NCBI RefSeq assembly: GCF_029227915.1
Contig: NC_079876.1
Location: 2,172,001 to 2,236,000 of the forward strand
DNA length: 64,000 nt
From: Hydractinia symbiolongicarpus
Lineage: Eukaryota; Cnidaria; Hydrozoa; Anthoathecata; Hydractiniidae
Direction of reading: 5' to 3'
The notes under the pieces: generated by a model
Databases searched by the model: none
Told to the model about the DNA's origin: nothing
Seen by the model: the letters and a program-made list of their open reading frames with translations, nothing else
Program-made: the position numbers and the translations under genes
Shown here: in pieces, positions 10,494 through 23,500 of the stretch
How the letters are laid out: every line of letters starts with the position of its first letter
Position numbering within the stretch: position 1 is the stretch's first letter

Positions 10494-13400
10494 TAAATCC
10501 GGGGCTTGGCCCGTATAGTCGAATGTATACAAAGAAAGTACCGAGGGAGTAAACTCATTTCCCGAACGATTTTTTAAATTATTTTTCCACCACTAAAACG
10601 CATGAGACTTGTAGTTTTCAAAAATGTTTTCATTTTTGATGAGACGCTGAATAAAAGAAGTTTAATCGCCGGCAAACGAAAACCCGCGATTTCCCGTAAA
10701 TCCCGGCTTGGCCCGTATAGTCAAAAGTATTCAAAGAAAGTACCCAGGGAGTAAACTCATTTCCCGAACGATTTTTTAAATTATTTTTTCACCACTAAAA
10801 CGCACGAGACTTGTAGTTTCAAAAATGTTTTCATTTTTGATGAGACCTTGAATAAAAGCAGTTTAATCGCCGGCAAACGAAAACTTGCGATTTCCCTAAA
10901 TCCCGGACTCGGCCCGTATAGTCAAAAGTATACAAAGAAAGTACCCAGGGAGTAAACTCATTTCCCGAACGATTTTTTAAATTATTTTTTCACCACTAAA
11001 ACGCATGAGACTTGTAGTTTTCAAAAATGTTTTCATTTTTGATGAGACGCTTAATGAAAGAGGTTTAATCGCCGGCAAACGAAATCCCGCGTTTTCCCGT
11101 AAATCCGGGGCTTGGGCCGTATAGTCGAATGTATACAAAGAAAGTACCGAGGGAGTAAACTCATTTCCCGAACGATTTTTTAAATTATTTTTCCACCACT
11201 AAAACGCATGAGACTTGTAGTTTTCAAAAATGTTTTCATTTTTGATGAGACGCTGAATAAAAGAAGTTTAATCGCCGGCAAACGAAAACCCGCGTTTTCC
11301 CGTAAATCCGGGGCTTGGCCCGTATAGTCGAATGTATACAAAGAAAGTACCGAGGGAGTAAACTCATTTCCCGAACGATTTTTTCAATTATTTTTTCACC
11401 ACTAAAACGCATGAGACTTGTAGTTTTTAAAAATGTTTTCATTTTTGATGAGACGCTGAATAAAAGAAGTTTAATCGCCGGCAAACGAAAACCCGCGATT
11501 TCCCGTAAATCCCGGCTTGGCCCGTATAGTCAAAAGTATACAAAGAAAGTACCCAGGGAGTAAACTCATTTCCCGAACGATTTTTTAAATTATTTTTTCA
11601 CCACTAAAACGCATGAGACTTGTAGTTTTCAAAAATGTTTTCATTTTTGATGAGACGCTGAATAAAAGAAGTTTAATCGCCGGCAAACGAAAACCCGCGA
11701 TTTCCCGTAAATCCCGGGCTTGGCACGTATAGTCGAATGTATACAAAGAAAGTACCCAGGGAGTAAACTCATTTTCCGAACGATTTTTTAAATTATTTTT
11801 TCACCACTAAAACGCATGAGACTTGTAGTTTTCAAAAATGATTTCATTTTTGATGAGACGCTGAATAAAAGCAGTTTAATCGCCGGCAAACGAAAACCTG
11901 CGATTTCCCTAAATCCCGGACTCGGCCCGTATAGTCAAAAGTATACAAAGAAAGTACCCAGGGAGTAAACTCATTTCCAGAACGATTTTTTAAATTATTT
12001 TTTCACCACTAAAACGCATAAGACTTGTAGTTTTTAAAAATGTTTTCATTTTTGATGAGACGCTCAATAAAAGAAGTTTAATCGCCGACAAACAAAAACC
12101 CGCGATTTCCCGTAAATCCCGGACTTGGCCCGTATAGTCAAAAGTATACAAAGAAAGTACCCAGGGAGTAAACTCATTTCCCGAACGATTTTTTAAATTA
12201 TTTTTTCACCACTAAAACGCATGAGACTTGTAGTTTTTAAAAATGTTTTCATTTTTGATGAGACGCTGAATAAAAGAAGTTTAATCGCCGGCAAACGAAA
12301 ACCCGCGATTTCCCGTAAATCCCGGCTTGGCCCGTATAGTCAAAAGTATACAAAGAAAGTACCCAGGGAGTAAACTCATTTCCCGAACGATTTTTTAAAT
12401 TATTTTTTCACCACTAAAACGCATGAGACTTGTAGTTTTTAAAGATGTTTTCATTTTTGATGAGACGCTGAATAAAAGAAGTTTAATCGCCGGCAAACGC
12501 AAACCCGCGATTTCCCGTAAATCCCGGGCTTGTCCCGTATAGTCAAAAGTATACAAAGAAAGTACCCAGGGAGTAAACTCATTTCCCGAACGATTTTTTA
12601 AATTATTTTTTCACCACTAAAACGCATGAGACTTGTAGTTTTCAAAAATGTTTTCATTTTTGATGAGACGCTTAATGAAAGAGGTTTAATCGCCGGCAAA
12701 CGAAATCCCGCGTTTTCCCGTTAATCCGGGGCTTGGCCCGTATAGTCGAATGTATACAAAGAAAGTACCGAGGGAGTAAACTCATTTCCCGAATGATTTT
12801 TTAAATTATTTTTCCACCACTAAAACGCATGAGACTTGTAGTTTTCAAAAATGTTTTCATTTTTGATGAGACGCTGAATAAAAGAAGTTTAATCGCCGGC
12901 AAACGAAAACCCGCGTTTTCCCGTAAATCCGGGGCTTGGCCCGTATAGTCGAATGTATACAAAGAAAGTACCGAGGGAGTAAACTCATTTCCCGAACGAT
13001 TTTTTAAATTATTTTTCCTCCACTAAAACGCATGAGACTTGTAGTTTTTAAAAATGTTTTCATTTTTGATGAGACGCTCAATAAAAGAAGTTTAATCGCC
13101 GACAAACGAAAACCCGCGATTTCCCGTAAATCCCGGACTTGGCCCGTATAGTCAAAAGTATACAAAGAAAGTACCCAGGGAGTAAACTCATTTCCCGAAC
13201 GATTTTTTAAATTATTTTTCCACCACTAAAACGCATGAGACTTGTAGTTTTCAAAAATGTTTTCATTTTTGATGAGACGCTGAATAAAAGAAGTTTATTC
13301 GCCGGCAAACGAAAACCCGCGTTTTCCCGTAAATCCGGGGCTTGGCCCGTATAGTCGAATGTATACAAAGAAAGTACCGAGGGAGTAAACTCATTTCCCG

Positions 13401-13781
13401 AACGATTTTTTAAATTATTTTTCCACCACTAAAACGCATGAGACTTGTAGTTTTTAAAAATGTTTTCATTTTTGATGAGACGCTGAATAAAAGACGTTTA
13501 ATCGCCGGCAAACGAAAACCCGCGATTTCCCGTAAATCCCGGCTTGGCCCGTATAGTCAAAAGTATACAAAGAAAGTACCCAGGGAGTAAACTCATTTCC
13601 CGAACGATTTTTTAAATTATTTTTTCACCACTAAAACGCATGAGACTTGTAGTTTTTAAAAATGTTTTCATTTTTGATGAGACGCTGAATAAAAGAAGTT
13701 TAATCGCCGGCAAACGCAAACCCGCGATTTCCCGTAAATCCCGGGCTTGGCCCGTATAGTCAAAAGTATACAAAGAAAGTA
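10324..13781. repeat. Higher-order block, right copy (partner at -4661)
   Basis: Second copy of the 17-monomer block. Differences I noticed include CTTGGGCCG at about 11113 against CTTGGCCCG in the partner, and CGATTTTTT against CGATATTTT near 10770/6109. Compared with the 18-monomer spacing at 5177-8824, the GAATAAAAGACG markers here (10041 to 13485) are 3,444 bp apart, so one GCTTAATGAAAG monomer is missing at the start of this copy. Confidence 0.85.
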
Positions 13782-15414
13782 CCCAGGGAGTAAACTCATT
13801 TCCCGAACGATTTTTTAAATTATTTTTTCACCACTAAAACGCATGAGACTTGTAGTTTTCAAAAATGTTTTCATTTTTGATGAGACTCTTAATGAAAGAG
13901 GTTTAATCGCCGGCAAACGAAATCCCGCGTTTTCCCGTAAATCCGGGGCTTGGCCCGTATAGTCGAATGTATACAAAGAAAGTACCGAGGGAGTAAACTC
14001 ATTTCCCGAACGATTTTTTAAATTATTTTTCCACCACTAAAACGCATGAGACTTGTAGTTTTCAAAAATGTTTTCATTTTTGATGAGACGCTGAATAAAA
14101 GAAGTTTAATCGCCGGCAAACGAAAACCCGCGTTTTCCCGTAAATCCGGGGCTTGGCCCGTATAGTCGAATGTATACAAAGAAAGTACCGAGGGAGTAAA
14201 CTCATTTCCCGAACGATTTTTTAAATTATTTTTCCACCACTAAAACGCATGAGACTTGTAGTTTTCAAAAATGTTTTCATTTTTGATGAGACGCTGAATA
14301 AAAGAAGTTTAATCGCCGGCAAACGAAAACCCGCGATTTCCCGTAAATCCCGGCTTGGCCCGTATAGTCAAAAGTATTCAAAGAAAGTACCCAGGGAGTA
14401 AACTCATTTCCCGAACGATTTTTTAAATTATTTTTTCACCACTAAAACGCACGAGACTTGTAGTTTTAAAAATGTTTTCATTTTTGATGAGACCTTGAAT
14501 AAAAGCAGTTTAATCGCCGGCAAACGAAAACTTGCGATTTCCCTAAATCCCGGACTCGGCCCGTATAGTCAAAAGTATACAAAGAAAGTACCCAGGGAGT
14601 AAACTCATTTCCCGAACGATTTTTTAAATTATTTTTTCACCACTAAAACGCATGAGACTTGTAGTTTTCAAAAATGTTTTCATTTTTGATGAGACGCTTA
14701 ATGAAAGAGGTTTAATCGCCGGCAAACGAAATCCCGCGTTTTCCCGTAAATCCGGGGCTTGGCCCGTATAGTCGAATGTATACAAAGAAAGTACCGAGGG
14801 AGTAAACTCATTTCCCGAACGATTTTTTAAATTATTTTTCCACCACTAAAACGCATGAGACTTGTAGTTTTCAAAAATGTTTTCATTTTTGATGAGACGC
14901 TGAATAAAAGAAGTTTAATCGCCGGCAAACGAAAACCCGCGTTTTCCCGTAAATCCGGGGCTTGGCCCGTATAGTCGAATGTATACAAAGAAAGTACCGA
15001 GGGAGTAAACTCATTTCCCGAACGATTTTTTAAATTATTTTTCCACCACTAAAACGCATGAGACTTGTAGTTTTCAAAAATGTTTTCATTTTTGATGAGA
15101 CGCTGAATAAAAGAAGTTTAATCGCCGGCAAACGAAAACCCGCGATTTCCCGTAAATCCCGGCTTGGCCCGTATAGTCAAAAGTATACAAAGAAAGTACC
15201 CAGGGAGTAAACTCATTTCCCGAACGATTTTTTAAATTATTTTTCCACCACTAAAACGCATGAGACTTGTAGTTTTTAAAAATGTTTTCATTTTTGATGA
15301 GACGCTCAATAAAAGAAGTTTAATCGCCGACAAACGAAAACCCGCGATTTCCCGTAAATCCCGGACTTGGCCCGTATAGTCAAAAGTATACAAAGAAAGT
15401 ACCCAGGGAGTAAA
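13390..15414. repeat. 2,025-bp (10-monomer) tandem unit, copy 1
   Basis: GAATAAAAGACG at 13485 recurs at 15510, and the GAATAAAAGCAG/CTTGCG monomer (landmark at 14449) recurs at 16474, both 2,025 bp apart. It is a shortened version of the 18-monomer family: the first ten monomers match the block starting at 5177 (offset 8,308 bp, for example CGCACGAGAC 6141/14449). It contains the private variant GAGACTCTTAATG near 13883. Confidence 0.8.
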
Positions 15415-17235
15415 CTCATTTCCCGAACGATTTTTTAAATTATTTTTTCACCACTAAAACGCATGAGACTTGTAGTTTTTCAAAATGTTTTCATTTTTGA
15501 TGAGACGCTGAATAAAAGACGTTTAATCGCCGGCAAACGAAAACCCGCGATTTCCCGTAAATCCCGGCTTGGCCCGTATAGTCAAAAGTATACAAAGAAA
15601 GTACCCAGGGAGTAAACTCATTTCCCGAACGATTTTTTAAATTATTTTTTCACCACTAAAACGCATGAGACTTGTAGTTTTTAAAAATGTTTTCATTTTT
15701 GATGAGACGCTGAATAAAAGAAGTTTAATCGCCGGCAAACGCAAACCCGCGATTTCCCGTAAATCCCGGGCTTGGCCCGTATAGTCAAAAGTATACAAAG
15801 AAAGTACCCAGGGAGTAAACTCATTTCCCGAACGATTTTTTAAATTATTTTTTCACCACTAAAACGCATGAGACTTGTAGTTTTCAAAAATGTTTTCATT
15901 TTTGATGAGACGCTTAATGAAAGAGGTTTAATCGCCGGCAAACGAAATCCCGCGTTTTCCCGTAAATCTGGGGCTTGGCCCGTATAGTCGAATGTATACA
16001 AAGAAAGTACCGAGGGAGTAAACTCATTTCCCGAACGATTTTTTAAATTATTTTTCCACCACTAAAACGCATGAGACTTGTAGTTTTCAAAAATGTTTTC
16101 ATTTTTGATGAGACGCTGAATAAAAGAAGTTTAATCGCCGGCAAACGAAAACCCGCGTTTTCCCGTAAATCCGGGGCTTGGCCCGTATAGTCGAATGTAT
16201 ACAAAGAAAGTACCGAGGGAGTAAACTCATTTCCCGAACGATTTTTTAAATTATTTTTCGACCACTAAAACGCATGAGACTTGTAGTTTTCAAAAATGTT
16301 TTCATTTTTGATGAGACGCTGAATAAAAGAAGTTTAATCGCCGGCAAACGAAAACCCGCGATTTCCCGTAAATCCCGGCTTGGCCCGTATAGTCAAAAGT
16401 ATTCAAAGAAAGTACCCAGGGAGTAAACTCATTTCCCGAACGATTTTTTAAATTATTTTTTCACCACTAAAACGCATGAGACTTGTAGTTTCAAAAATGT
16501 TTTCATTTTTGATGAGACGTTGAATAAAAGCAGTTTAATCGCCGGCAAACGAAAACTTGCGATTTCCCTAAATCCCGGACTCGGCCCGTATAGTCAAAAG
16601 TATACAAAGAAAGTACCCAGGGAGTAAACTCATTTCCCGAACGATTTTTTAAATTATTTTTTCACCACTAAAACGCATGAGACTTGTAGTTTTCAAAAAT
16701 GTTTTCATTTTTGATGAGACGCTTAATGAAAGAGGTTTAATCGCCGGCAAACGAAATCCCGCGTTTTCCCGTAAATCCGGGGCTTGGCCCGTATAGTCGA
16801 ATGTATACAAAGAAAGTACCGAGGGAGTAAACTCATTTCCCGAACGATTTTTTAAATTATTTTTCCACCACTAAAACGCATGAGACTTGTAGTTTTCAAA
16901 AATGTTTTCATTTTTGATGAGACGCTGAATAAAAGAAGTTTAATCGCCGGCAAACGAAAACCCGCGTTTTCCCGTAAATCCGGGGCTTGGCCCGTATAGT
17001 CGAATGTATACAAAGAAAGTACCGAGGGAGTAAACTCATTTCCCGAACGATTTTTTAAATTATTTTTCCACCACTAAAACGCATGAGACTTGTAGTTTTC
17101 AAAAATGTTTTCATTTTTGATGAGACGCTGAATAAAAGAAGTTTAATCGCCGGCAAACGAAAACCCGCGATTTCCCGTAAATCCCGGCTTGGCCCGTATA
17201 GTCAAAAGTATACAAAGAAAGTACCCAGGGAGTAA
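15415..17235. repeat. 2,025-bp (10-monomer) tandem unit, copy 2 (incomplete)
   Basis: Second copy, matching until about 17240, where the class order changes to a GACGTTGAATAAAAGCAG monomer. The CACGAG state of copy 1 is CATGAG here, and the GACCTTGAAT state is GACGTTGAAT. A private AAATCTGGGGC occurs near 15965. Confidence 0.75.
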
Positions 17236-18099
17236 ACTCATTTCCCGAACGATTTTTTAAATTATTTTTTCACCACTAAAACGCATGAGACTTGTAGTTT
17301 TCAAAAATGTTTTCATTTTTGATGAGACGTTGAATAAAAGCAGTTTAATCGCCGGCAAACGAAAACTTGCGATTTCCCTAAATCCCGGACTCGGCCCGTA
17401 TAGTCAAAAGTATACAAAGAAAGTACCCAGGGAGTAAACTCATTTCCAGAACGATTTTTTAAATTATTTTTTCACCACTAAAACGCATGAGACTTCTAGT
17501 TTTTAAAAATATTTTTATTTTTGATGAGACGCTGAATAAAAGAAGTTTAATCGCCGGCAAACGCAAACCCGCGATTTCCCGTAAATGCCGGGCTTGGCCC
17601 GTATAGTCGAATGTATACAAAGAAAGTACCAAGGGAGTAAACTCATTTCCCGAACGATTTTTTAAATTTTTTTTTTCACCACTAATACGCATGAGACTTG
17701 TAGTTTTCAAAAATGTTTTCATTTTTGATGAGACGCTGAATAAAAGAAGTTTAATCGACGGCAAACGAAAACCTGCGATTTCCCTAAATCCCGGACTCGG
17801 CCCGTATAGTCAAAAGTATACAAAGAAAGTACCCAGGGAGTAAACTCATTTCCAGAACGATTTTTTTAAATTATTTTTTCACCACTAAAACGCATGAGAC
17901 TTGTAGTTTTTAAAAATGTTTTCATTTTTGATGAGACGCTGAATAAAAGAAGTTTAATCGCCGGCAAACGCAAACCCGCGATTTCCCGTAAATCCCGGGC
18001 TTGGCCCGTATAGTCAAAAGTATACAAAGAAAGTACCCAGGGAGTAAACTCATTTCCCGAACGATTTTTTAAATTATTTTTTCACCACTAAAACGCATG
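17236..18099. repeat. Transition monomers between two higher-order domains
   Basis: About four monomers with several private substitutions: GACTTCTAG and AATATTTTTATTT near 17492-17520, AAATGCCGGGC near 17585, CCAAGGGAG near 17630, a longer T run with CACTAATACG near 17670-17690, and AATCGACGGC near 17755. None recurs nearby in phase, so this stretch is less homogenised than its flanks. Confidence 0.7.
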
Positions 18100-19313
18100 A
18101 GACTTGTAGCTTTCAAAAATGTTTTCATTTTTGATGAGACGCTTAATGAAAGAGGTTTAATCGCCGGCAATCGAAATCCCGCGTTTTCCCGTAAATCCGG
18201 GGCTTGGCCCGTATAGTCGAATGTATACAAAGAAAGTACCGAGGGAGTAAACTCATTTCCCGAACGATTTTTTAATTTTTTTTTTCACCACCAATACGCA
18301 TGAAACTTGTAGTTTTCAAAAATGTTTTCATTTTTGATGAGACGCTGAATAAAAGAAGTTTAATCGCCGGCAAACGAAAACCCGCGATTTCCCGTAAATC
18401 CCGGCCTGGCCCGTATAGTCAAAAGTATACAAAGAAAGTACCCAGGGAGTAAACTCATTTCCCGAACGATTTTTTAAATTATTTTTTCACCACTAAAACG
18501 CATGAGACTTGTAGTTTTCAAAAATGTTTTCATTTTTGATGAGACCCTGAATAAAAGAAGTTTAATCGCCGGCAAACGAAAACCCGCGATTTCCCGTAAA
18601 TCCCGGGCTTGGCACGTATATCGAATGTATACAAAGAAAGTACCCTGTGAGTAAACTCATTTCCAGAACGATTTTTTAAATTATTTTTTGACCACTAAAG
18701 CCCATGAGACTTGTAGTTTTTAAAAATGTTTTCATTTTTGATGAGACGCTGAATAAAAGAAGTTTAATCGCCGGCAAACGAAAACCCGCGATTTCCCGTA
18801 AATCCCGGCTTGGCCCGTATAGTCAAAAGTATACAAAGAAAGTACCCAGGGAGTAAACTCATTTCTCGAACGATATTTTAAATTATTTTTTCACCATCAA
18901 AACGCATGAGACTTGTAGTTTTCAAAAATGTTTTCATTTTTGATGAGACGCTGCATAAAAGCAGTTTAATCGCCGGGAAACGAAAACCTGCGATTGCCCT
19001 AAATCCCGGACTCGGCCCGTATAGTCGCATGTATACAAAGAAAGTACCCAGGGAGTAAACTCATTTCCCGAACGATTTTTTAAATTATTTTTTCACCACT
19101 AAAACGCATGAGACTTGTAGTTTTCAAAAATGTTTTCATTTTTGATGAGACGCTTAATGAAAGAGGTTTAATCGCCGGCAAACGAAATCCCGCGTTTTCC
19201 CGTAAATCCGGGGCTTGGTCCGTATTGTCGAATGTATACAAAGAAAGTACCGAGGGAGTAAACTCATTTCCCGAACGATTTTTTAAATTATTTTTTCACC
19301 ACTAAAACGCATG
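18100..19313. repeat. 1,214-bp (6-monomer) tandem unit, copy 1
   Basis: Anchors recur 1,214 bp downstream: CTTGTAGCTTTC at 18106 and 19320, CACCACCAATACG at 18286 and 19500, GAGACCCTGAAT at 18541 and 19755, and GGTCCGTATTGTCG at 19217 and 20431. It includes the GTATATCGAATG, GACCACTAAAGCCCATGAG and TCTCGAACGATATTTT monomers also seen at 1.4-1.9 kb. Confidence 0.85.
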
Positions 19314-20527
19314 AGACTTGTAGCTTTCAAAAATGTTTTCATTTTTGATGAGACGCTTAATGAAAGAGGTTTAATCGCCAGCAATCGAAATCCCGCGTTT
19401 TCCCGTAAATCCGGGGCTTGGCCCGTATAGTCGAATGTATACAAAGAAAGTACCGAGGAAGTAAACTCATTTCCCGAACGATTTTTTAAATTTTTTTTTC
19501 ACCACCAATACGCATGAAACTTGTAGTTTTCAAAAATGTTTTCATTTTTGATGAGACGCTGAATAAAAGAAGTTTAATCGCCGGCAAACGAAAACCCGCG
19601 ATTTCCCGTAAATCCCGGCCTGGCCCGTATAGTCAAAAGTATACAAAGAAAGTACCCAGGGAGTAAACTCATTTCCCGAACGATTTTTTAAATTATTTTT
19701 TCACCACTAAAACGCATGAGACTTGTAGTTTTCAAAAATGTTTTCATTTTTGATGAGACCCTGAATAAAAGAAGTTTAATCGCCGGCAAACGAAAACCCG
19801 CAATTTCCCGTAAATCCCGGGCATGGCACGTATATCGAATGTATACAAAGAAAGTACCCTGTGAGTAAACTCATTTCCAGAACGATTTTTTAAATTATTT
19901 TTTGACCACTAAAGCCCATGAGACTTGTAGTTTTTAAAAATGTTTTCATTTTTGATGAGACGCTGAATAAAAGAAGTTTAATCGCCGGCAAACGAAAACC
20001 CGCGATTTCCCGTAAATCCCGGCTTGGCCCGTATAGTCAAAAGTATACAAAGAAAGTACCCAGGGAGTAAACTCATTTCTCGAACGATATTTTAAATTAT
20101 TTTTTCACCATCAAAACGCATGAGACTTGTAGTTTTCAAAAATGTTTTCATTTTTGATGAGACGCTGCATAAAAGCAGTTTAATCGCCGGGAAACGAAAA
20201 CCTGCGATTGCCCTAAATCCCGGACTCGGCCCGTATAGTCGCATGTATACAAAGAAAGTACCCAGGGAGTAAACTCATTTCCCGAACGATTTTTTAAATT
20301 ATTTTTTCACCACTAAAACGCATGAGACTTGTAGTTTTCAAAAATGTTTTCATTTTTGATGAGACGCTTAATGAAAGAGGTTTAATCGCCGGCAAACGAA
20401 ATCCCGCGTTTTCCCGTAAATCCGGGGCTTGGTCCGTATTGTCGAATGTATACAAAGAAAGTACCGAGGGAGTAAACTCATTTCCCGAACGATTTTTTAA
20501 ATTATTTTTTCACCACTAAAACGCATG
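19314..20527. repeat. 1,214-bp (6-monomer) tandem unit, copy 2
   Basis: Adjacent second copy. Noted differences are GCCAGCAATCG against GCCGGCAATCG, CGAGGAAGT against CGAGGGAGT, CCCGCAATTTCC against CCCGCGATTTCC, and GGGCATGGCACG against GGGCTTGGCACG. The copies are therefore close to identical but have begun to diverge. Confidence 0.85.
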
Positions 20528-23500
20528 AGACTTGTAGTTTTCAAAAATGTTTTCATTTTTGATGAGACGCTGAATAAAAGAAGTTTAATCGCCGGCAAAC
20601 GAAAACCCGCGATTTCCCGTAAATCCAGGGCTTGGCACGTATAGTCGAATGTATACAAAGAAAGTACCCAGGGAGTAAACTCATTTTCCGAACGATTTTT
20701 TAAATTATTTTTTCACCAATAAAACGCATGAGACTTGTAGTTTTCAAAAATGTTTTCATTTTTGATGAGACGCTGAATAAAAGCAGTTTAATTGCCGGCA
20801 AACGAAAACCCGCGATTTCCCTAAATCCCGGACTCGGCCCGTATAGTCAAAAGTATACAAAGAAAGTACCCAGGGAGTAAACTCATTTCCCGAACGATTT
20901 TTTAAATTATTTTTTCACCACTAAAACGCATGAGACTTGTAGTTTTCAAAAATGTTTTCATTTGTGATGAGACGCTGAATAAAAGAAGTTTAATCGCCGG
21001 CAAACGAAAACCCGCGATTTCCCGTAAATCCCGGCTTGGCCCGTATAGTCAAAAGTATACAAAGAAAGTACCCAGGGAGTAAACTCATTTCCCGAACGAT
21101 TTTTTAAATTATTTTTTCACCACTAAAACGCATGAGACTTGTAGTTTTTAAAAATGTTTTCATTTTTGATGAGACGCTGAATAAAAGAAGTTTAATCGCC
21201 GGCAAACGCAAACCCGCGATTTCCCGTAAATCCCGGGCTTGGCCCGTATAGTTAAAAGTATACAAAGAAAGTACCCAGGGAGTAAACTCATTTCCCGAAC
21301 GATTTTTTAAATTATTTTTTCACCACTAAAACGCATGAGACTTGTAGTTTTCAAAAATGTTTTCATTTTTGATGAGACGCTTAATGAAAGAGGTTTAATC
21401 GCCGGCAAACGAAATCCCGCGTTTTCCCGTAAATCCGGGGCTTGGTCCGTATTGTCGAATGTATACAAAGAAAGTACCGAGGGAGTAAACTCATTTCCCG
21501 AACGATTTTTTAAATTATTTTTTCACCACTAAAACGCATGAGACTTGTAGTTTTCAAAAATGTTTTCATTTTTGATGAGACGCTGAATAAAAGAAGTTTA
21601 ATCGACGGCAAACGAAAACCCGCGATTTCCCGTAAATCCAGGGCTTGGCACGTATAGTCGAATGTATACAAAGAAAGTACCCAGGGAGTAAACTCATTTT
21701 CCGAACGATTTTTTAAATTATTTTTTCACCAATAAAACGCATGAGACTTGTAGTTTTCAAAAATGTTTTCATTTTTGATGAGACGCTGAATAAAAGCAGT
21801 TTAATTGCCGGCAAACGAAAACCCGCGATTTCCCTAAATCCCGGACTCGGCCCGTATAGTCAAAAGTATACAAAGAAAGTACCCAGGGAGTAAACTCATT
21901 TCCCGAACGATTTTTTAAATTATTTTTTCACCACTAAAACGCATGAGACTTGTAGTTTTCAAAAATGTTTTCATTTGTGATGACACGCTGAATAAAAGAA
22001 GTTTAATCGCCGGCAAACGCAAACCCGCGATTTCCCGTAAATCCCGGGCTTGGCCCGTATAGTTAAAAGTATACAAAGAAAGTACCCAGGGAGTAAACTC
22101 ATTTCCCGAACGATTTTTTAAATTATTTTTTCACCACTAAAACGCATGAGACTTGTAGTTTTCAAAAATGTTTTCATTTTTGATGAGACGCTTAATGAAA
22201 GAGGTTTAATCACCGGCAAACGAAATCCCGCGTTTTCCCGTAAATCCGGGGCTTGGCCCGTATAGTCGAATGTATACAAAGAAAGTACCGAGGAAGTAAA
22301 CTCATTTCGCGAACGATTTTTTAAATTATTTTTCCACCACTAAAACGCATGAGACTTGTAGTTTTCAAAAATGTTTTCATTTGTGATGACACGCTGAATA
22401 AAAGAAGTTTAATCGCCGGCAAACGAAAACCCGCGATTTCCCGTAAATCCCGGCTTGGCCCGTATAGTCAAAAGTATACAAAGAAAGTACCCAGGGAGTA
22501 AACTCATTTCCCGAACGATTTTTTAAATTATTTTTTCACCACTAAAACGCATGAGACTTGTAGTTTTTAAAAATGTTTTCATTTTTGATGAGACGCTGAA
22601 TAAAAGAAGTTTAATCGCCGGCAAACGCAAACCCGCGATTTCCCGTAAATCCCGGGCTTGGCCCGAATAGTTAAAAGTATACAAAGAAAGTACCCAGGGA
22701 GTAAACTCATTTCCCGAACGATTTTTTAAATTATTTTTTCACCACTAAAACGCATGAGACTTGTAGTTTTCAAAAATGTTTTCATTTTTGATGAGACGCT
22801 TAATGAAAGAGGTTTAATCACCGGCAAACGAAATCCCGCGTTTTCCCGTAAATCCGGGGCTTGGCCCGTATAGTCGAATGTATACAAAGAAAGTACCGAG
22901 GAAGTAAACTCATTTCCCGAACGATTTTTTAAATTATTTTTCCACCACTAAAACGCATGAGACTTGTACTTTTCAAAAATGTTTTCATTTTTGATGAGAC
23001 GCTGAATAAAAGAAGTTTAATCGCCGGCAAACGAAAACCCGCGATTTCCCGTAAATCCCGGGCTTGGCACGTATAGTCGAATGTATACAAAGAAAGTACC
23101 CAGGGAGTAAACTCATTTTCCGAACGATTTTTTAAATTATTTTTTCACCAATAAAACGCATGAGACTTGTAGTTTTCAAAAATGTTTTCATTTTTGATGA
23201 GACGCTTAATGAAAGAGGTTTAATCGCCGGCAAACGAAATCCCGCGTTTTCCCGTAAATCCGGGGCTTGGCCCGTATAGTCGAATGTATACAAAGAAAGT
23301 ACCGAGGGAGTAAACTCATTTCCCGAACGATTTTTTAAATTATTTTTTCACCACTAAAACGCATGAGACTTGTAGTTTTTAAAAATGTTTTCATTTTTGA
23401 TGAGACGCTGAATAAAAGAAGTTTAATCGCCGGCAAACGCAAACCCGCGATTTCCCGTAAATCCCGGGCTTGGCCCGTATAGTTAAAAGTATACAAAGAA

